Positions 17,805 to 25,687 of a stretch of DNA of 64,000 nt are shown one piece after another. The stretch lies in NCBI GenBank assembly GCA_020634375.1, contig JACKBX010000010.1, positions 62,001-126,000 on the forward strand. The letters are read 5' to 3'. The first letter of the stretch is position 1; the number at the start of each line of letters is the position of its first letter. The notes below the pieces were generated by a model. The model was given only the letters and a program-made list of their open reading frames with translations, did not search any database and had not been told where the DNA came from. The DNA comes from Ardenticatenaceae bacterium. Lineage in GTDB: Bacteria; Chloroflexota; Anaerolineae; Promineifilales; Promineifilaceae. Position numbers and translations under genes: made by a program.

Positions 17805-17812
17805 TAAAAACA

Positions 17813-17845
17813 AAACGCCCCGCTTGTTTGCCAAGCGGGGCGTTT
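17813..17845. terminator. Bidirectional intrinsic terminator
   Basis: A perfect 14-bp stem (AAACGCCCCGCTTG at 17813-17826 with 17832-17845) with a 5-base loop sits between the convergent cytochrome and PLP-enzyme genes. Short T/A tracts on both sides allow action in both directions. Confidence 0.88.
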
Positions 17846-17870
17846 CTCGGTTCAGTGGTGGAGTGTGGGA

Positions 17871-19349
17871 TTACTCCTTTAGCAAACCGGTCCGTTCATT
17901 GAACGCATCAATCAAAGCGTCAATTTCATCAACGTGACCGTGAATACTCTTCCAATAATCATGGTCGTACCACTGCGCTTGAATCTCTTCATAAGTTTTG
18001 CCTTGCTGCTCAACCCAAGTGAAGTATTTCAAGTTGTGGACGCGCTTGCGGTCCACGTAAGTTAATTCCTGCATATTATCGGTCGATTCGCCCAACAGGT
18101 AACGCTGGAAAACGCCGGACGCATCCAAACTAGTGAATTCGCCTTCTTCTTCCGTCAACTCAACCAGACGGCTTTCGTACATCTCCATCGAATCGGTAGC
18201 GACGGTGATGATGACATCGTTTGCGTCCATCTCGTAGTATTTGGCCGTTTTGATAGCCGCCAACACATTGGCGACACTGGAAATGCCCAACAGCGGCAAA
18301 TCTGCTACCAGATCAGCATCCACGCCCTGGCTGACCAGATATTCCTGGCCCACCTTTTCATTGAACAGACGAATTAACCCCATCGGGCCGTTGTCGTCAA
18401 TGGCCGTGACCACATCGGTATTCATCACATTGTGAATCCAGGGCACATGCTTGTCGCCAATACCTTCGATGCGGTGGGCGCCGAAGCCGTTGTTCATGAG
18501 GGTGGGGCATTGCAGCGCTTCGCTGGCCACGACTTTGCTGTTCGGGAACTGCTCTTTCATGTAATCGCCACAGGCAATCGTGCCGCCGGAACCGGTGTTA
18601 GAAACAGTGGCGCGGAAGCGGTCGCCTTCGGCCATCACCTCGCCCAGCACTTCCATCATGGCCCGCCCGGTCACTTCGTAGTGCCACAGGTAGTTGCCAA
18701 ACTCATCAAACTGGTTGAAGATGACCAAATCTTCGCCCGATTCGCGCAGTTCCCAGCATTTGTCGAAGATTTCTTTGACGTTGCTTTCGGAACCGGGGGT
18801 TTTGATCGTTTCACCGGCTACCGAAGCCAGCCAATCAAACCGTTCCTGGCTCATGCCTTCGGGCAAAATGGCGATGGATTCGCAAGCCAGCAGGTTGGAG
18901 TCGTAGGCGCCGCCCCGGCAGTAGTTGCCGGTGCTGGGCCAGACCGCTTTTTGCGTGGTGGGGTCAAATTGGCCGGTGACGAGGCGGGGAACCAGGCAGC
19001 CAAAGGCTGCGCCGACTTTGTGCGCCCCGGTGGGGAACCATTTGCCCAGCAAAATGACGATTTTGGCGTCTACGCCGGTCAGTTCTTTGGGCAGAACCAG
19101 ATAGTTGACGCCGCCGAATTTGCCGCCGCTTTCTTTAGCCTCATTGTGCCAGGTGATGCGGAACAGGTTCAGCGGGTTCAAGTCCCACAAGCCGACGTTT
19201 TCCAGCTTTTCTTTGATGCTGTCCGGGATTAAGTCCGGGTTGATCATCTGCTTGAAGGTGGGGATGATGATGTTTTGTTCGCGGGCACGCTCAATGGCGC
19301 GTTCCAGCTTGGCTTCATCGTGAATGGTTAAATCAATTAAGTTTGTCAT
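17871..19349 (-). CDS. TrpB-like fold-type-II PLP enzyme, substrate unknown
   Basis: A 492-residue pyridoxal-phosphate enzyme of the tryptophan-synthase-beta/cysteine-synthase superfamily. The likely PLP lysine is K111 in FPTGAHKVGAAFG, which resembles the GAHK motif of TrpB. A glycine-rich phosphate loop (NTGSGGTIACG) follows at about residue 250. Such proteins are often labelled PLP-dependent protein subunit beta; the reaction is not known to me. An AAGGA box precedes the ATG. The start overlaps by four bases (ATGA) the stop of the small membrane gene upstream. It stands at the downstream end of a carbamoyltransferase gene group, so a lyase or deaminase acting on a carbamoyl-derived amino acid is possible but unproven. 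Confidence 0.72.
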   Translation of the reverse strand: MTNLIDLTIHDEAKLERAIERAREQNIIIPTFKQMINPDLIPDSIKEKLENVGLWDLNPLNLFRITWHNEAKESGGKFGGVNYLVLPKELTGVDAKIVILLGKWFPTGAHKVGAAFGCLVPRLVTGQFDPTTQKAVWPSTGNYCRGGAYDSNLLACESIAILPEGMSQERFDWLASVAGETIKTPGSESNVKEIFDKCWELRESGEDLVIFNQFDEFGNYLWHYEVTGRAMMEVLGEVMAEGDRFRATVSNTGSGGTIACGDYMKEQFPNSKVVASEALQCPTLMNNGFGAHRIEGIGDKHVPWIHNVMNTDVVTAIDDNGPMGLIRLFNEKVGQEYLVSQGVDADLVADLPLLGISSVANVLAAIKTAKYYEMDANDVIITVATDSMEMYESRLVELTEEEGEFTSLDASGVFQRYLLGESTDNMQELTYVDRKRVHNLKYFTWVEQQGKTYEEIQAQWYDHDYWKSIHGHVDEIDALIDAFNERTGLLKE

Positions 19350-19681
19350 GGTTTTTCCTTATGGATTTTAGGTTGATATTTTTGAAAGTGAATATGAAGG
19401 CAACGAGAATGCATAAGGCAATATACAGATACCAATACATTTGCACAACAAAAAGGGTAAAATTCTGATGTAATATTGCCAATAAAGAACACAGCTATAA
19501 AAAATATAATTACTCCATCCAAGCGTGTTGGTCTCTTGTAAAGCCATGCCACGATGATTATTAACCATATCCAGATGGAAGCAATAGAATAATGGGAAAT
19601 AGCAGTAATAATAGGCCAAGCGATCACGACAAGTAATAGAACCACATCTTGCCGATAAATTCTCTGATTAATTATCCACAA
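19346..19681 (-). CDS. Small hydrophobic membrane protein, unknown
   Basis: A 111-residue product with about three hydrophobic segments (residues 10-28, 32-47 and 55-90). It is encoded in strongly AT-rich DNA. It overlaps the preceding NTR-like gene by 14 bases and the following PLP-enzyme gene by four, which supports it being translated as part of that unit. No family is recognised. The skewed base composition compared with both flanking enzyme genes suggests that this gene and the next one upstream were acquired separately. Confidence 0.45.
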   Translation of the reverse strand: MWIINQRIYRQDVVLLLVVIAWPIITAISHYSIASIWIWLIIIVAWLYKRPTRLDGVIIFFIAVFFIGNITSEFYPFCCANVLVSVYCLMHSRCLHIHFQKYQPKIHKEKP

Positions 19682-20279
19682 TCCTGCCCCCCGCTAAACC
19701 ATAGATAGGAAGAGAATATAAAGCAATCACCAATACTGAAATCAATTTCCCGTGTACAAAGGGTAAATACAGTGTAGGCTCTTGGTTTGTAGCTGACAAA
19801 GCTTCTGCCAACACACCAGTTTGAATAGATTCTGTTGCACTGTAAACACCTAAGTAGGCTGGTGTTAATGTGCCAGATACTGATGTCTCGATCGCAAAGA
19901 AAAGTGCATGATCGCCAATCTTAACTCTTGATTGACAATCTCCTCCCCCTAGCCCACCGAACCCACGAACTGTAACCACTGGCGGGCCATCGCCTTTGAT
20001 ATACCTTTTTACAATGATACGTGCTTCAGTTTTGAGATTGGGATCTCCAATTGTAGAAAGGCTGGAAGCTTCTATACTGCCATAATCGATCTTCTCCGTA
20101 GATATATCAACCAAACCCATTTGTATAACAACACCTTCAAAAACGATAGGCGCATTTTGTACTCGTTCAGTAATTGAATAAGTTTCGCCTAAACAAGCAC
20201 AAACGTGGCTTGTGTTAAATGAGAAGATTGACACAAGAACAAGAAATAGTAATCTGCCACCCTTTTGAGGAACCTTCAT
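19668..20279 (-). CDS. Secreted NTR/TIMP-like protein with C-terminal anchor
   Basis: A 203-residue protein with a signal peptide (about residues 8-28) whose mature start carries the paired cysteines CAC. An acidic/hydrophobic pattern (NAPIVFEGVV) follows. A later GFGGLGGGDCQSRVKIGDHALFFA block resembles the netrin-like (TIMP-like) domains found in secreted bacterial proteins. A C-terminal hydrophobic segment (about 178-197) could anchor it. The function is unknown; homologous folds bind proteins. The gene is AT-rich and has no ACGGCCGT copy, unlike most neighbours. Family assignment rests on the cysteine and glycine pattern and is moderate. Confidence 0.6.
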   Translation of the reverse strand: MKVPQKGGRLLFLVLVSIFSFNTSHVCACLGETYSITERVQNAPIVFEGVVIQMGLVDISTEKIDYGSIEASSLSTIGDPNLKTEARIIVKRYIKGDGPPVVTVRGFGGLGGGDCQSRVKIGDHALFFAIETSVSGTLTPAYLGVYSATESIQTGVLAEALSATNQEPTLYLPFVHGKLISVLVIALYSLPIYGLAGGRIVDN

Positions 20280-20370
20280 CTCGGAAACTACTCTCTGACT
20301 GTAGCCGACTTCTGATCGAAATGCCTTGGCTGATTCGGTCTAAAGATCGACTACAGTCTGACATGCCCCA

Positions 20371-21627
20371 TTAGATTTCTTTCATAACTCGTTTTAAGTC
20401 GTCTAAATTGGGCGCGACGCGGTTGGCTTTGGTGCCGACCATCTCGACTGATTTCATCGCGCTGGCGATGTCTTTGAGGCCGTTGCCGGTGTTGAGGACG
20501 ACGATGCGGTCGTCAGCGCTGACCAGGCCGTCGGCGACGGCTTTGATCAATCCAGCGTAGGCGGTGGCTCCAGCCGGTTCGGCGAAGACGCCGACGCCGC
20601 GCGCCAGGGCGGGGATGGCTTCCAGAATTTCGTCGTCGGTGACGCAGACGTAAGCGCCGTTGGTTTCGGTAACGGCCGTTAACGCCTTAATCCTGTCTCG
20701 CGGCAATCCGGCGCTGATGCTGTCGGCGACGGTTTTGCCGGAGACCGGGGCTTTGGTCAGCACGTCTTCGCCGTCGCGCCACGCTTCGTACATGAAGGCG
20801 CTGCCTTCGGCCTGCACGCCGTAGATGCGGGGCATCTTGTCAATCCAGCCCATTGCCAGCAAATCTTTCAACCCTTTGTGCAGCCCGCCGATGATGCAGC
20901 CGTCGCCGACGCTGACGAAGATGGCGTCGGGGGCGTCCCAGTTGAGCTGCTCGCAGATTTCGTAAACGGCCGTTTTCTTCCCCTCCGTCATATAAGGATT
21001 AAACGCCGTATTGCGGTTGTACCAGCCGTACTCATCGGCTGCTTCCAGGCATAGTTCAAAGGCATCGTCATACGTCCCTTTGACCAGCATCACCGTCGAG
21101 CCGTAGACCAGCAGTTGGGCGATTTTGGCGGGCGGAGCCGCTTCGGGGACGAAGATGACGTTGGGCTGTTCCATGCTGGCGCAAATGCCGCTGAGGGCGG
21201 CGGCCGCGTTGCCGGTGCTGGCCGTCGTGATGATGGCTGCGTTCTGCTCACGCGCTTTGACAACGGCAATGGCGCTGGCCCGGTCTTTGAAGGAGGCGGT
21301 GGGGAGACGGCCGTCATCCTTCACCCATACATGCTTCAATCCTAATTTCTCGGCCAGGCGAGGGGCCTTATACAACGGCGTCCAGCCAATTGCCAGCGGC
21401 GGAACTTCCGCGTCGGCCGCAATCGGCAGCAGCGGTTTGTACCGCCAGATGGTGTAATCTTCATTCTGCGCCAGGCTTTCCGGGCTGATGCGCGTCTTGA
21501 TTAACTCGTAATCATACCGCACATCCACAATGCCCTCTTTCCCATGATCCGGGCAGACGTACTCAATTTCGTCTGTCCCATACTCTTTGCCGCAGATGAG
21601 ACATTTGAGGTGTAAAACGTGATCCAT
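20371..21627 (-). CDS. Threonine synthase-like PLP enzyme
   Basis: A 418-residue fold-type-II PLP enzyme. A short N-terminal cysteine cluster (C9, C12, C25) like that of one threonine synthase branch is followed by the PLP lysine K114 in LPTASFKDRAS and the phosphate loop VGDGCIIGG. Classical threonine synthase converts O-phosphohomoserine to threonine. Here the gene lies immediately next to carbamate kinase and two carbamoyltransferases, so a catabolic ammonia-lyase role (as YgeX has in the ygeW cluster) is also possible. The ATG at 21627 is chosen because an AGAGAG box precedes it. The frame is open 18 codons further, but those codons lie in the simple-sequence array D. Confidence 0.78.
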   Translation of the reverse strand: MDHVLHLKCLICGKEYGTDEIEYVCPDHGKEGIVDVRYDYELIKTRISPESLAQNEDYTIWRYKPLLPIAADAEVPPLAIGWTPLYKAPRLAEKLGLKHVWVKDDGRLPTASFKDRASAIAVVKAREQNAAIITTASTGNAAAALSGICASMEQPNVIFVPEAAPPAKIAQLLVYGSTVMLVKGTYDDAFELCLEAADEYGWYNRNTAFNPYMTEGKKTAVYEICEQLNWDAPDAIFVSVGDGCIIGGLHKGLKDLLAMGWIDKMPRIYGVQAEGSAFMYEAWRDGEDVLTKAPVSGKTVADSISAGLPRDRIKALTAVTETNGAYVCVTDDEILEAIPALARGVGVFAEPAGATAYAGLIKAVADGLVSADDRIVVLNTGNGLKDIASAMKSVEMVGTKANRVAPNLDDLKRVMKEI

Positions 21628-21640
21628 TGTTCTCTCTTCT

Positions 21641-21711
21641 CGTGAAACGTGAAGCGTGAAACGTAAAAAGAAAACCATCACGTTTCACGTTTTACGTTTC
21701 ACGTTTTACGG
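21641..21711. repeat. Heptamer-word array D (cgtgaaa / tttcacg family)
   Basis: The words CGTGAAA, CGTGAAG and CGTGAAA are followed by CACGTTT words, so the two halves pair. The array fills the gap between the carbamate kinase and threonine synthase-like genes. The same family recurs between ccmF and ccmH at 38.56 kb. Confidence 0.8.
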
Positions 21712-22659
21712 TGTAATAAACGTTCCCGTCTCGCCACGCAGCGCGCGGGCAATATTCGCCGGGTCGGTGATGAGGGCTTTTTTACCACCAGTTTCCAGGA
21801 AGTTGATGACCGCTTCGATTTTAGGGGCCATGCTGCCTTTGGCAAAATGGGTGCCTTCGGCCAGATATTGTTTGGCTTCGGCCAAAGTCATGTTATCCAG
21901 CCAGGTTTCGTTTTCTTTGCCAAAATTAAGGGCGACTTGTTCAACGGCCGTGCTAATCAACAACAAGTCCGCCCCGATTTGCTGGGCCAATAGGGCCGTT
22001 GCCCGATCCTTGTCAATCACCGCATACACGCCGCTGAGTTCGCGCAGTTCTCCCTTCGGGTTCTGCACCACTGGAATCCCACCACCGCCAACCGCAATGA
22101 CAATATCGCCGGCATTCGTCAGCGTTTGGATGGCATCCTGCTCGACCACTTCCAACGGAATCGGCGAAGCAACCACACGCCGCCAGCCACGACCAGCATC
22201 TTCCACAACTTGCCAGCCCTCCGCTTCAAATTTGCGGGCATCTTCTTCTTCCAGAAAGCCGCCAATCGGTTTCGATGGATTTTTGAAGCCGGGATCGTCC
22301 TTGTCCACCAGTACCTGCGTCACGACAGAAACAACCGGTTTGTCAATGCCCCGGCTGTTGAGTTCATTCCGCAGCGCTTGTTGCAGCATGTAGCCAATCG
22401 AGCCTTGCGTATCGGCGCCGATAACATCCAACGGCGTAGGATGCACTTCGTGCGCGGCCAATTCGTTGCGCCGCAAGATGTAGCCAACTTGCGGGCCGTT
22501 GCCATGCGTGATGACCAGCGTCCAGCCATCTTCGATCATGTCGGCCAAATGGCGGCACGTTTCCCGCACGGCATCCCATTGATGGGGCACATCGGGGTGT
22601 TTTTTATCAGTAATCAATGAATTGCCGCCCACAGCGACGACGGCCAGTTTTTTACTCAT
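21706..22659 (-). CDS. arcC: Carbamate kinase
   Basis: A 317-residue carbamate kinase that turns carbamoyl phosphate and ADP into ATP and carbamate (then ammonia and CO2) when acting catabolically. Motifs of the amino-acid-kinase fold are clear: VAVGGNSLI at the start, THGNGPQVG, IGADTQGSIGYMLQQ, VAVGGGGIPV and GSMAPKIEA near the end. The ATG at 22659 has a GGAGG box eight bases upstream; an ATG eight codons earlier lacks one. Its neighbours are two carbamoyltransferases that would supply carbamoyl phosphate by running in reverse, so the unit probably conserves energy from a carbamoylated substrate. Confidence 0.94.
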   Translation of the reverse strand: MSKKLAVVAVGGNSLITDKKHPDVPHQWDAVRETCRHLADMIEDGWTLVITHGNGPQVGYILRRNELAAHEVHPTPLDVIGADTQGSIGYMLQQALRNELNSRGIDKPVVSVVTQVLVDKDDPGFKNPSKPIGGFLEEEDARKFEAEGWQVVEDAGRGWRRVVASPIPLEVVEQDAIQTLTNAGDIVIAVGGGGIPVVQNPKGELRELSGVYAVIDKDRATALLAQQIGADLLLISTAVEQVALNFGKENETWLDNMTLAEAKQYLAEGTHFAKGSMAPKIEAVINFLETGGKKALITDPANIARALRGETGTFITP

Positions 22660-22675
22660 AGTGGGAACCTCCAGA

Positions 22676-22760
22676 ATTGTCAATGGTCAACGGTCAATTG
22701 CCAATTGTCAATGAACGCTCCGTTGACAATTGACCATTGACAATTAGCGATTGACAATTT
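22676..22760. repeat. Heptamer-word array E (gtcaatg / cattgac family)
   Basis: GTCAATG, GTCAACG, GTCAATT, GCCAATT and GTCAATG are followed by TTGACAATTGACCATTGACAA. The repeats are exactly seven bases apart in the left half. The array fills the gap between the carbamate kinase and YgeW-like genes and reaches the stop region of the latter. Confidence 0.85.
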
Positions 22761-23739
22761 ATGACATGGTAAGGGCCATGACTGCCTTTTGGGCGTGTAA
22801 GCGATTTTCGGCTTCATCAAACACGACAGAGTGACGGCCGTCCAAAACAGAACTCGCCACCTCAATATCGCGGTCGGCTGGCAGCGGGTGCATGTAGATG
22901 ACATCATCCTTGCCCAATTTCATCAAATCATCATCCACGTACCAATCCTTGTACATATCTTGGATGCGCTTGCCCTCTTCAGGGTCTTGCGTCGTCATCA
23001 GCGGCCCCCAGGATTTGGCGTAAATCACGTCCGCATCTTCGCAAGCCGCCTTCATGTCATGCGTCACCTCAAAGCCAGCGCCGTATTTCTTCGCCATTTC
23101 GCGGGCTTGATCCATGATGTCGGGCATCAGTTCAAATTCCGGCGGATGCGCCAAAACCACATCCATGCCAAAGCGCGGCATCTGCAAAATGAGCGATTGG
23201 GGTACAGACATCGGTTTGAGGTAGGACGAGGCGTAAGCCCAGGAAACGACCATCTTCTTGCGGCGCAGATTGCGGCCTTTCTTTTCCATGATGGTCATCA
23301 GGTCGGCCAGACATTGGTGCGGATGGTAGATTTCGTCCTGCATGTTGAGGACGGGCACGCGGGAAGCGGAGGCGACGTTGTTCAGGTAGTTGTTGCCAAT
23401 GCCAAAATCTACGTGACGAATGGCGATGCCGTCAAAATAACGGCCGAAAATCTCGCCCAATTCTTTCTCCGTGTCGCCGTGAGAAACCTGGGTGGTGCGG
23501 CTCTCGATGAATGCCGCGTGGCCGCCCAATTGGGCCATACCAGCCTCAAAGCTGCCGCGCGTGCGCGTGCTGGAGAAGAAGAACAGCATCGCCAACACTT
23601 TGTCGCGCAGCGACGCATGGGAGATGCCCATCGCCCGTTTCATCTTCAAATCCCAGGCCACATCCAGGATGGTTTCAACTTCCTCTTTGGAAAAGTCGAG
23701 GTCGCTGATAAAGTCACGTCCACGTAATCCAGTTTGCAT
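22759..23739 (-). CDS. YgeW-like carbamoyltransferase
   Basis: A 326-residue member of the aspartate/ornithine carbamoyltransferase superfamily. The carbamoyl-phosphate loop is SSTRTRGSF (residues 56-64). HPHQCLADL (139-147) and HPLPADRD (about 276) complete the active-site landmarks. The middle block SWAYASSYLKPMSVPQSL followed by RFGMDVVLAHPPEFELMPD resembles the YgeW family, including its proline-containing loop, more than ArgF. YgeW itself is longer, and its physiological substrate is not settled. A good AAGGAG box lies six bases before the ATG. Adjacent carbamate kinase and PLP-enzyme genes mirror the ygeW-ygeX-yqeA arrangement, suggesting catabolism. Confidence 0.8.
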   Translation of the reverse strand: MQTGLRGRDFISDLDFSKEEVETILDVAWDLKMKRAMGISHASLRDKVLAMLFFFSSTRTRGSFEAGMAQLGGHAAFIESRTTQVSHGDTEKELGEIFGRYFDGIAIRHVDFGIGNNYLNNVASASRVPVLNMQDEIYHPHQCLADLMTIMEKKGRNLRRKKMVVSWAYASSYLKPMSVPQSLILQMPRFGMDVVLAHPPEFELMPDIMDQAREMAKKYGAGFEVTHDMKAACEDADVIYAKSWGPLMTTQDPEEGKRIQDMYKDWYVDDDLMKLGKDDVIYMHPLPADRDIEVASSVLDGRHSVVFDEAENRLHAQKAVMALTMS

Positions 23740-23755
23740 TTTAATCTCCTTAAAA

Positions 23756-23828
23756 GCGATTAGCTGTTAGCAATTAGCTTGTAGCTTTTCAGCTTTGCTA
23801 ATCGCTAACAGCTAAAGGCTAATAGCTT
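23756..23828. repeat. Heptamer-word array F (gttagca / tgctaac family)
   Basis: GATTAGCTGTTAGCAATTAGCTTGTAGC is mirrored by GCTAATCGCTAACAGCTAAAGGC. The array lies between the YgeW-like and aspartate-type carbamoyltransferase genes and belongs to the same word family as arrays A and C. Confidence 0.85.
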
Positions 23829-23830
23829 CT

Positions 23831-24784
23831 TTACTCTGTCGCGCCCATAACCAGGGCCAGTAGCGCCATACGCATCACAACGCCGTTGAACGCTTCTTGC
23901 CAATAGCGGGACCAGCGGGTGATGTCCACATTGGGCGGAATTTCGTCCATGCGCGGCAGCGAGTGCAGCAAAATGGCATCTGATTTGGCTTTATTGACCA
24001 GCAAATCTTTGGTGATTTTGTAGTTGGAGGGGGTCATATCAACTTCGCCTGTGCGCTCGTCGCGGGATTTGGTGTAGTCGGGTTGGACGACCGGCTCGAC
24101 GAGGATGACGTCGGCTTCGGCGATGGCTTCTTCGACGTGTTCCACTTCGCGGAAGTTCAAGCCGTAATCTTTGAAATCAGCTTTCATCTCTTCGCTGAGG
24201 CGTTGGCCTTCGGGGGAAACGAAGGTGATGGGGCAGTCGAATTGGGTGAGGCCGTAGCCGAGGGAGTGCATGGTACGCATCCGCATGTCGCCGACAGCCA
24301 GCCACTTAAGACCGTCAATTGTGCCTTTTTCGCGCAGGACAGTGTAGAGGTCGGTCAAAATCTGGGTGGGATGTTCACCCCAGCCGTCGCCGCCGTTGAT
24401 GATTGGCACGCTGGCCCATTTGGCAGCTTCGTGCGGTGCGCCTTGTTGGAAGTGACGCATGACGATGACGTCGCCGTAGAACTCCAACATCTTGACGGTG
24501 TCTTTGATGGATTCCTGGTAGAAGTCGCCGGCGCGGGTCATTTTGGCATCGGAGAAACCGGTGACTTGCCCGCCGAGGCGGATCATGGCGGCTTCGTGGG
24601 CCAGGCGGGTGCGGGTAGAGGGCTGGTAGAAGGCGGTGACGAGGGTCTTTTCCTTCAACAAGTCCGTATTCTGACGATTACGGGCGATGGGTTCCAATTC
24701 TTCAGCGATCTCGAAGACGCGGAAAAATTCGTTACGTTCAAAATCTTTGAGAGACAGAATGTCTCGTCCAGCAAAACTTCTCAT
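23831..24784 (-). CDS. Aspartate carbamoyltransferase-type enzyme
   Basis: A 317-residue carbamoyltransferase with the PyrB-type landmarks. These are STRTR (residues 56-60), HPTQILTDLYT (about 138) and the C-terminal block LHSLPRMDEIPPNVD, which corresponds to HPLPRxxEI in aspartate transcarbamylases. The residue after the first loop is Leu-Ala-His-Glu rather than the usual Leu-Ser-Phe-Glu. No pyrI or other pyrimidine genes are near; instead it is grouped with carbamate kinase, a YgeW-like paralogue and a GntR regulator. It may be the housekeeping PyrB or a catabolic paralogue with a different acceptor. A GAAGGAG box precedes the ATG. Confidence 0.78.
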   Translation of the reverse strand: MRSFAGRDILSLKDFERNEFFRVFEIAEELEPIARNRQNTDLLKEKTLVTAFYQPSTRTRLAHEAAMIRLGGQVTGFSDAKMTRAGDFYQESIKDTVKMLEFYGDVIVMRHFQQGAPHEAAKWASVPIINGGDGWGEHPTQILTDLYTVLREKGTIDGLKWLAVGDMRMRTMHSLGYGLTQFDCPITFVSPEGQRLSEEMKADFKDYGLNFREVEHVEEAIAEADVILVEPVVQPDYTKSRDERTGEVDMTPSNYKITKDLLVNKAKSDAILLHSLPRMDEIPPNVDITRWSRYWQEAFNGVVMRMALLALVMGATE

Positions 24785-24865
24785 GATATTTCTCCTTCAA
24801 TGAAAAATAAGGTTATTAGCTAGAAGCCAGACTTTTAGAAATGCCTGGCCCCCGGTATTACAAAA

Positions 24866-25594
24866 TCAACCTGGTATCTGCCGCCGGATCAGGCGCAGAC
24901 GCAGTAAATCATCCCGAAAATAGGATGTAGATTTGATGATTGGGACGTTATCGTCGTTGTAGCCAATTTCTGTAAAAGAGATAAGCGGCGTTTGCGGGTG
25001 AATATGCAGCGTAGCAGCCATGTCTGTTGAGATTAGCATAGGTACGATTTCTGACAGGTAATAAGCTAGATGCTGCCCATTAGCCCATAAGAAATTGTAG
25101 ACGGGTGACAAAAGATCATCATTTGTGTAGGGTTGGGCAATGAGTTTGGTGGGGATGTGATTGTATGCCAGGATGACGGGCTGTGCGTCCGCGAGAAACA
25201 ATTTTTTGATTACTAGCAGTTCTTCCCCATCTTTCAGGTTTAGTTCGGCGGCAATGTCGGGGGAAACGGGTTTCGTGCTGACGTCCAGAATTTGGGTGGA
25301 GGGAACATAGCCGTGATCGGCTAACATTGCTTCGTAGGACCAGATTTCGTCCAGACGTGATTTGATTTGCAAGCCAGCTTCGTTGATAAACGTGCCCGCT
25401 CCTTGTTTGCGGTAGACAACTCCTTCGCTTTCTAAACGACTAAGGGCATCACGAACAGTGGTGCGGCTGACACCTAAATCAGAGGCGAGATCGGTTTCGG
25501 AGGGGATACGGCCGTCCTCAAATGCATCATCCAAAATAAGTTGTTTGATGTGGACTTTGGCCTGTTCGGTTAGGGAGGGTGTGCGTTTAAGCAT
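24866..25594 (-). CDS. GntR-family regulator with UTRA domain
   Basis: A 242-residue transcription factor. The N-terminal winged helix-turn-helix (residues 8-70) has the typical IPSETDLASDLGVSRTTVRDAL helix and the wing VYRKQGAGTFI. The remainder (about 85-235) fits the UTRA ligand-binding fold of the HutC subgroup. It is the first gene of the minus-strand carbamoyltransferase unit and is the likely regulator of it, responding to a substrate or intermediate of that pathway. The perfect 12-bp inverted repeat ending four bases from its ATG suggests it represses itself and, through it, the downstream genes. Confidence 0.9.
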   Translation of the reverse strand: MLKRTPSLTEQAKVHIKQLILDDAFEDGRIPSETDLASDLGVSRTTVRDALSRLESEGVVYRKQGAGTFINEAGLQIKSRLDEIWSYEAMLADHGYVPSTQILDVSTKPVSPDIAAELNLKDGEELLVIKKLFLADAQPVILAYNHIPTKLIAQPYTNDDLLSPVYNFLWANGQHLAYYLSEIVPMLISTDMAATLHIHPQTPLISFTEIGYNDDNVPIIKSTSYFRDDLLRLRLIRRQIPG

Positions 25595-25598
25595 CTTT

Positions 25599-25639
25599 GT
25601 AAAATTTGTCGGATTGTATGGTTGTATGACAAATTTTAC
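25599..25639. promoter_or_regulatory. Perfect 12-bp inverted repeat, putative GntR operator
   Basis: GTAAAATTTGTC (25599-25610) and GACAAATTTTAC (25628-25639) are exact complements separated by 17 bases. The spacer contains a tandem TTGTATG pair. The site lies directly before the GntR ATG and would cover its ribosome binding region, so binding could block both transcription and translation. Confidence 0.7.
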
Positions 25640-25687
25640 GGGATAGCGTTAACGGTGTCAAGACAGAAATGGAAGATTCATTGTGCG

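Noticed and set aside
18432..19232. A 266-codon open frame antisense to the TrpB-like enzyme gene
   Set aside because: It lies wholly opposite a clear PLP-enzyme gene and its composition (runs of Ala, Gly, Phe and His) is that of a GC-frame shadow; no ribosome binding site or domain.
22831..23727. A 298-codon open frame antisense to the YgeW-like gene
   Set aside because: Opposite strand of a gene with intact active-site motifs; His- and Arg-rich composition without any domain.
24083..24823. A 246-codon open frame antisense to the aspartate-type carbamoyltransferase gene
   Set aside because: Shadow of a well-supported gene; no start signal and no recognisable protein pattern.
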